Assembly: GCA_903905325.1 (NCBI GenBank)
Contig: CAIVGA010000051.1
Span: 1 to 8,930 of the forward strand
Length of the DNA stretch: 8,930 nucleotides
Direction: 5' to 3'
From: an uncultured bacterium
Lineage (GTDB): Bacteria; Patescibacteriota; Minisyncoccia; Phycocordibacterales; PALSA-1337
Position numbers and translations under genes: made by a program. This document shows, in pieces, positions 6,369 through 8,930 of the stretch (position 1 is the stretch's first letter; the number at the start of each line of letters is the position of its first letter). The notes below the pieces were generated by a model. It was not told where the DNA came from and ran no database searches. It saw only the letters and a list, made by a program, of their open reading frames with translations.

Positions 6369-6718
6369 ATGTTTCCACTTATTGTACACGCAGCTGCCGT
6401 CTGCCGAATGAATGGCCAAATAATTCCATGTGAGCAGTTTGGCAACGCTATTGGTAGTGCAATCGGCGGTTTTTTCTGGGTTTTTATTTTCCTATGGCTT
6501 TTTATGATGACTCTAGGAATTCTCGGAATAATACTTTGGATCAGAATGCTTATTCACGCCGCAACAAAAAATATTGATCATAAAATAGCATGGATCATCG
6601 TTAATGGATCATCGTTATATGTTTGACCCAAGCCATTGGTGCAATTATCTATTACTTTGCCGTGAAGAGACCGTTTGACAAGCTTCCACCACAGACACCA
6701 CCAACACCAACGGTTTAG
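6369..6718 (+). pseudogene. PLDc_N-like two-span membrane protein, frameshifted by a 14-bp duplication
   Basis: The readable frame (6369-6626) stops after 85 codons. Removing one copy of the 14-bp tandem repeat at 6590-6617 restores a 111-codon gene ending with TAG at 6716-6718. The restored protein has an N-terminal region with two Cys (12 and 21), a first membrane span (about 34-62, ending WIRMLIHAA), a short polar turn (NIDHKIAW), a second span (75-93, WIIVICLTQAIGAIIYYF), KRP, and a Pro/Thr-rich tail. This two-helix layout with the terminal GAIIYYFxVKRP resembles the phospholipase D N-terminal (PLDc_N) family of small membrane proteins. The restored stop overlaps the stop of the convergent coiled-coil gene by 4 nt, which supports it as the ancestral reading. 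The current product loses its second membrane helix and ends with NGSSLYV. An assembly or sequencing error is possible. Confidence 0.8.
6590..6617 (+). repeat. exact 14-bp tandem duplication (two copies)
   Basis: ATGGATCATCGTTA occurs at 6590-6603 and again directly at 6604-6617, with flanking bases differing on both sides. The extra 14 bases shift the frame of the PLDc_N-like gene. This is the size expected from replication slippage or misaligned repair. Confidence 0.95.
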
Positions 6719-7113
6719 TAGTGTCTCTTCGCCTCTTCATCAATCATTTCAAATTCACCTTCAATTGCTAATAATTGTAGATCTAGATTATCTCTCTCTA
6801 AATCAAGCTGAGAAAGAAGTTCATATATCTTTTGAATCCTGTCTCTTCTTGAAACGTGCGCATTGTATTCTTCCTCCGATTCAAGCACCACAGTAGACTT
6901 AGCTTTGTCTTCCGCAATAAGAATGTCGGTTTTTTTACATAAACCTTCAATTATCGTTGATAACTCTACAATTTCTGAACTTTTAGCCTCTTGAGCAGCG
7001 AGGATTCTTCTCATCTCCTCGAGAATTTTTTCCAAAGTCTTTCCCTCGGCTTCTGCTTTGCTTAATTCTTTCCTAATCGGGTCTTGTTCTCCACCTTGTC
7101 CATTGAATTTCAT
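6715..7113 (-). CDS. small coiled-coil protein of unknown function
   Basis: A 132-residue, highly charged, probably cytoplasmic protein. I do not recognise a family. Almost the whole length is predicted helix with heptad-like spacing of Leu/Ile: residues 13-70 (KELSKAEAEGKTLEKILEE and on to the IIEGL region) and 86-128 (RDRIQKIYELLSQLDLERDNL and on to LLAIEGEFEMIDEE), separated by a short break near 72-82. It has no signal peptide or membrane span and a single Cys (59). The Gly-rich start (MKFNGQGGEQ) may be flexible. The ATG at 7113 follows TATGAT by 6 nt. The stop overlaps the restored stop of the PLDc_N-like gene. It diverges from the 156-aa gene through a symmetric promoter region. A role as an adaptor or structural protein is only a guess. 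Confidence 0.75.
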   Translation of the reverse strand: MKFNGQGGEQDPIRKELSKAEAEGKTLEKILEEMRRILAAQEAKSSEIVELSTIIEGLCKKTDILIAEDKAKSTVVLESEEEYNAHVSRRDRIQKIYELLSQLDLERDNLDLQLLAIEGEFEMIDEEAKRHY

Positions 7114-7119
7114 ATATCA

Positions 7120-7128
7120 ATCATATCA
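7120..7128 (-). promoter_or_regulatory. extended -10 promoter of the coiled-coil gene
   Basis: On the minus strand TGA-TATGAT spans 7128-7120. The predicted first base is 7113, the A of the ATG, giving a leaderless mRNA. The -35 region at 17-nt spacing (CTTACT) is weak. The eight bases at 7120-7127 are an exact inverted copy of 7196-7203, which contains the -10 box of the divergent gene. Confidence 0.5.
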
Positions 7129-7174
7129 CAATGATTAAGATCAGTAAGTTTCTATTTGCATGTTGTCCAGACAC

Positions 7175-7203
7175 TTAACAGAAAAGAAATTAGACGATAT
7201 GAT
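7175..7203 (+). promoter_or_regulatory. strong sigma-70-type promoter of the 156-aa gene
   Basis: TTAACA (7175-7180), a 17-nt spacer and TATGAT (7198-7203): each box has one mismatch from consensus and the spacing is ideal. The predicted first transcribed base is about 7210, two nucleotides before the ATG at 7212, and there is no Shine-Dalgarno sequence. This is the clearest leaderless promoter in the window. Confidence 0.65.
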
Positions 7204-7211
7204 ATTGAACC

Positions 7212-7682
7212 ATGGAACCAGACATAAATCATTTCAATCAAAGAAAAGAGAAGGCCAAGCAGATATACACTGCTAAGAAAAGTATCCATAATTCGTACTT
7301 CCGCACGGAAGTGATTTTAAACTCGGATGGGTTCCATCATCTTCAATTCTCGGCGCGCCGCGAACGAAATAAGCGCGAACAGATGTTAAAGTTTAGTCTG
7401 TTGCCACTTGCGCTCGACATCATCAAGAAATCAGGAACGATCCAAGAATATCGTAAACTTCTCACCCCTATCGGTAAACCATCTGCACTAAACGGTTCCA
7501 TTCCAATGAAAGAAGTTCAGTATTGGGGACTTGTAGCAATAGTTGGAGAAAAACAGATCAAGGTACGAGCAGTCCTCCGAAAAGTTGGTGACGGTAATAT
7601 CACTTTCTGGAGCGTAATGCCATATTCAAAGTTCAGACAGGGACAACAGAAGTTCTTCACGGATGGTATAGAAGATGAGTAG
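7212..7682 (+). CDS. conserved-looking protein of unknown function
   Basis: A 156-residue soluble, basic protein. I cannot name its family with confidence, though similar proteins seem familiar from Patescibacteria. The N-terminus (1-28) is a charged helix. The middle has YFRTEVILNSDGFHHLQF followed by RRERNKREQ and an LLPLALDIIKKSG helix (about 63-75). The C-terminal half alternates strands: VQYWGLVAIVGEKQIKVRAVL, then GNITFWSVMP (128-137), and ends acidic. The layout of His42/His43, the Arg cluster at 49-55 and the late KVRAVLR / FWSVMP strands is reminiscent of small BECR-fold nucleases (the RelE, barnase and colicin E5/D group). That is an inference from pattern only. No antitoxin-like gene overlaps it; the divergent coiled-coil gene is the nearest candidate partner. 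The start is supported by the promoter directly upstream. Confidence 0.8.
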   Translation: MEPDINHFNQRKEKAKQIYTAKKSIHNSYFRTEVILNSDGFHHLQFSARRERNKREQMLKFSLLPLALDIIKKSGTIQEYRKLLTPIGKPSALNGSIPMKEVQYWGLVAIVGEKQIKVRAVLRKVGDGNITFWSVMPYSKFRQGQQKFFTDGIEDE

Positions 7683-7691
7683 AAACAAAAA

Positions 7692-7709
7692 TACCGCCCG
7701 AAGGCAGTA
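7692..7709. terminator. hairpin between convergent genes, bidirectional terminator candidate
   Basis: TACCGCC (7692-7698) pairs with GGCAGTA (7703-7709) around a CGAA loop, with one C-A mismatch. On the left are A-rich bases (7683-7691), which read as a TATTTTTGTTT tract on the minus strand; on the right is a weaker CTTTGTT. It lies 10 nt after the stop of the 156-aa gene, and about 150 nt after the stop of the opposing gene, for which its T-tract is better. Confidence 0.5.
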
Positions 7710-7718
7710 CCTTTGTTA

Positions 7719-7773
7719 TGCCTGCCTTCAGCTTAGGAATACCTTAGCTGAACGGGGCTTGCGCCCACAGGCA
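7719..7773. other. structured element: predicted three-way junction
   Basis: An outer stem TGCCTG (7719-7724) with CAGGCA (7768-7773) encloses two hairpins. The first is TTCAGCT/AGCTGAA (7727-7733 with 7746-7752), continued after a T-T mismatch by AGG/CCT around loop AATA. The second is GGGC/GCCC (7755-7758 with 7763-7766) around TTGC. The linkers are only 1-2 nt. The first arm can instead pair partly upstream: CTGCCTTC (7722-7729) is an exact inverted copy of GAAGGCAG (7700-7707) in the terminator hairpin. It may be a small structured RNA, a palindromic repeat unit of the IS200/IS605 or REP type, or the remains of one. Confidence 0.5.
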
Positions 7774-7859
7774 CGTATGTAATATATCAGATTTAGCAGG
7801 AATGCGCAATAGAAAGAATACAATATGTAGCAATCACAAATACTATACTCAAACTCATA
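7774..7859. other. AT-rich intergenic DNA with no recognised content
   Basis: Together with the two structured elements before it, this forms the 177-nt gap between two convergent genes. I see no open frame, RNA gene or repeat in this part. Confidence 0.5.
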
Positions 7860-8576
7860 TTAATTTAGTGAAAAGCTTAATAGGGAATTATTCACTTTAC
7901 CTTTGAAAGATGGCCACAAAACATCATCACTTCCACCAGAAACTAAATACAACTGATTATTTTTACCTAATACATACCTCTGCAAAATATCTTCTACACC
8001 ACTCCCTTTAGTCATTTTTATTTTTGATTCTATGAAATATAATGTGCCAGTGCTCGATGCAACTTTGTAACTATCTGCAGACAAATAACCTGGAGCACTT
8101 TGTAAGTCTTTTACTGTATTATTTATATATTGATCTAATTGTGAATTGGTTAGTTGTGGTGTAGACATAATTGTAGGTATAGGCATTAAGCTAACAGTCA
8201 TAACACCCTGCACATTATTGTAATTATCAAAGAATTCAACAATCTTTCCGTTAGACGGGTCTTCATTTTTTAAAGCACTGGCTGGCACGACTATCCAATT
8301 ACTAGGTGGGACAATCTGAAATCCATATTGCTGGTTTATATAAGGAGATCCTATAGCAAGAGATTGGAACAGTGGCGCTTTATTGTTCATATTAGAAACG
8401 CTAGAAAAACCGATTATAACACCGTACGTTAATGAGAAAATAAACGGAATGAGTAAGATTCCCCCAATAATACGGCCAGATCTTTTTGATTTTGGCCACG
8501 GCTCGGCTTTTTTTGAAATCTTCATCGAACCTTTCCAGAGAAATAATATACCAACGATAAATAGTACGACGTCCAT
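7860..8576 (-). CDS. membrane-anchored protein with a PsbP-like extracytoplasmic domain
   Basis: A 238-residue protein. It has a short hydrophobic N-terminal segment (3-14), a basic cytoplasmic-looking loop (KISKKAEPWPKSKRSGR, 19-35), a strong membrane span (36-58) and an outside domain of about 170 residues. The domain opens with YGFQIVPPSNWIVV (84-97), the usual beginning of PsbP-like or DUF1795-type domains (a hydrophobic strand plus P-x-x-W). It continues with alternating strands such as GVMTVSLMPIP and GTLYFIESKIKM. The function in this family is mostly unknown, and no catalytic residues can be pointed out. The start at 8576 is favoured because it places both hydrophobic segments in frame; Met18 is an alternative that keeps only the main span. 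An extended -10 box lies upstream with a 25-nt leader that includes a 12-bp palindrome. Confidence 0.75.
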   Translation of the reverse strand: MDVVLFIVGILFLWKGSMKISKKAEPWPKSKRSGRIIGGILLIPFIFSLTYGVIIGFSSVSNMNNKAPLFQSLAIGSPYINQQYGFQIVPPSNWIVVPASALKNEDPSNGKIVEFFDNYNNVQGVMTVSLMPIPTIMSTPQLTNSQLDQYINNTVKDLQSAPGYLSADSYKVASSTGTLYFIESKIKMTKGSGVEDILQRYVLGKNNQLYLVSGGSDDVLWPSFKGKVNNSLLSFSLN

Positions 8577-8589
8577 ATAAATATGTTAA

Positions 8590-8601
8590 GTTAATATTAA
8601 C
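8590..8601. promoter_or_regulatory. 12-bp perfect palindrome in the leader of the PsbP-like gene, operator candidate
   Basis: GTTAATATTAAC at 8590-8601 reads the same on both strands. Its right end coincides with the predicted transcription start (about 8601) of the minus-strand gene, a typical place for a repressor site. An additional half-site-like GTTAA begins at 8585. AT-rich DNA makes chance palindromes fairly common, so this is tentative. Confidence 0.35.
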
Positions 8602-8607
8602 AGAAAT

Positions 8608-8616
8608 ATTATACCA
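8608..8616 (-). promoter_or_regulatory. extended -10 promoter of the PsbP-like gene
   Basis: On the minus strand TGG-TATAAT spans 8616-8608, a consensus extended -10. No -35 is seen at 17 nt (GGGGAT). The predicted transcript starts near 8601, leaving a leader of about 25 nt, unlike the leaderless arrangement seen elsewhere in the window. Confidence 0.55.
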
Positions 8617-8715
8617 CGACATATATCTATATCCCCCCTCAAGGCTGTCAGAATAGCCAGAAACGAGCATTGGACTCGAACAAGAATGTACGAATTAAAA
8701 TATGAACGAAATGAG

Positions 8716-8769
8716 TGTTTAACTGTTTACCAGTGTTTACCAACTTTTCAGATTTTGCAGGTAAACAGT
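8716..8769. repeat. cluster of TGTTTACC repeats with a 10-bp inverted repeat
   Basis: Three direct near-copies stand in a row: TGTTTAAC (8716-8723), TGTTTACC (8724-8731) and TGTTTACC (8734-8741). An inverted copy follows at 8760-8767. The outer match ACTGTTTACC (8722-8731) with GGTAAACAGT (8760-8769) is a perfect 10-bp inverted repeat with a 28-nt loop. It could be a protein-binding array or a recombination or attachment site. No gene covers it, and the nearest gene start is 140 nt away. Confidence 0.6.
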
Positions 8770-8785
8770 GCCGGCCTCACAAACG

Positions 8786-8811
8786 AAAAACCGCTCTGTT
8801 GAGCAGCTTTT
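8786..8811 (-). terminator. intrinsic terminator for a minus-strand transcript entering from the right
   Basis: Read on the minus strand, AAAAGCTGCTC (8811-8801) pairs with GAGCGGTTTTT (8796-8786) around AACA. Two of the pairs are G-U wobbles that exist only in the minus-strand RNA; the plus strand would have A-C mismatches instead. The 3' arm ends in a run of five U. This asymmetry argues that the terminated transcript runs leftward from beyond the right edge. Confidence 0.5.
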
Positions 8812-8887
8812 CGAGGGGTGAAATCTTGCCGTTTGATACGTACCCCTTTTAGTAGACACTTTAGAAACCCCCTAACCTACTCTAGAC

Positions 8888-8924
8888 AAAAGATGATTTC
8901 TGTATTCTACAGGCGCCATCTTTT
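8888..8924. other. two-tier hairpin with T-run at the right edge
   Basis: AAAAGATG (8888-8895) pairs with CATCTTTT (8917-8924). Inside, CTGTA (8900-8904) pairs with TACAG (8908-8912) around TTC, separated by a 4x4 internal loop. Six T follow on the plus strand (8921-8926). It could be a plus-strand terminator, but no plus-strand gene lies upstream. A short minus-strand open frame also crosses it. Confidence 0.35.
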
Positions 8925-8930
8925 TTCTTG

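Noticed and set aside
7131..7178. 15-codon plus-strand open frame (MIKISKF...) in the divergent promoter region
   Set aside because: Very short, no ribosome-binding site, and it overlaps the promoter of the 156-aa gene.
8401..8670. 89-codon minus-strand frame overlapping the start of the PsbP-like gene
   Set aside because: It has no family features, and the other frame has clear membrane segments and a PsbP-like opening motif.
8668..8690. tRNA T-arm-like GTTCGAGTCC on the minus strand
   Set aside because: The flanking bases do not form a T stem, and no acceptor, anticodon or D arm can be found around it.
8872..8930. Minus-strand open frame ending at 8872 (19 codons, ending HLLSRVG), possibly the C-terminus of a gene entering from the right
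   Set aside because: It lies upstream of a good minus-strand terminator, which fits, but 19 codons of unrecognised sequence crossing a hairpin are too little to call a gene.
1..8930. CRISPR array, defence island, rRNA genes or complete insertion sequence
   Set aside because: No regularly spaced repeats, no rRNA-like sequence and no transposase or defence gene was seen in the window.

Overview
This window looks like part of a streamlined, AT-rich bacterial genome of the Candidate Phyla Radiation (Patescibacteria, probably a Parcubacteria-like lineage). The evidence is indirect: a short Mur ligase without a normal N-terminal domain, a small amidase with a peptidoglycan-binding tail, small lineage-typical membrane proteins (DoxX-like, PLDc_N-like), very short or overlapping gene junctions, almost no Shine-Dalgarno sequences, and a lysine-rich AT-biased proteome. 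No taxonomic search could be run.

Layout. 1-522 is read on the minus strand: rpsT (S20), a tRNA-Arg with anticodon GCG, then the first 20 codons of a gene that leaves the left edge. 588-2480 is a plus-strand pair, ruvA followed without a gap by a MurE-like ligase. It meets a minus-strand pair (secreted N-acetylmuramoyl-L-alanine amidase, then a low-molecular-weight phosphatase-like protein; ATGA overlap) end to end at a shared CTAG. mutM (4355-5392, +) converges on a SpoU-type RNA methyltransferase (5369-5914, -) with a 24-nt overlap. 5981-6718 (+) holds a DoxX-like membrane protein and a PLDc_N-like membrane protein that is frameshifted by an exact 14-bp tandem duplication. A coiled-coil protein (6715-7113, -) and an unrecognised 156-aa protein (7212-7682, +) diverge from a small two-way promoter region. 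A structured non-coding stretch (7683-7859) separates the latter from a minus-strand membrane-anchored protein with a PsbP-like domain (7860-8576). The last 350 bases have no convincing gene but hold a palindrome, a cluster of TGTTTACC repeats and two hairpins.

How it fits together. The recognisable functions are housekeeping: translation (S20, tRNA-Arg, RNA methylation), DNA repair and recombination (RuvA, MutM) and cell-wall synthesis or remodelling (Mur ligase, amidase). The most distinctive signals are not in the gene list. First, most first-in-operon genes have a -10 box whose last base lies only 7-10 nt before the start codon, which predicts leaderless mRNAs. Second, the PLDc_N gene is freshly broken, and removing one 14-bp copy restores an ORF that ends exactly against its convergent neighbour. 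Third, 7692-7773 can fold into a hairpin plus a three-way junction. I see no defence system, CRISPR array or complete mobile element.
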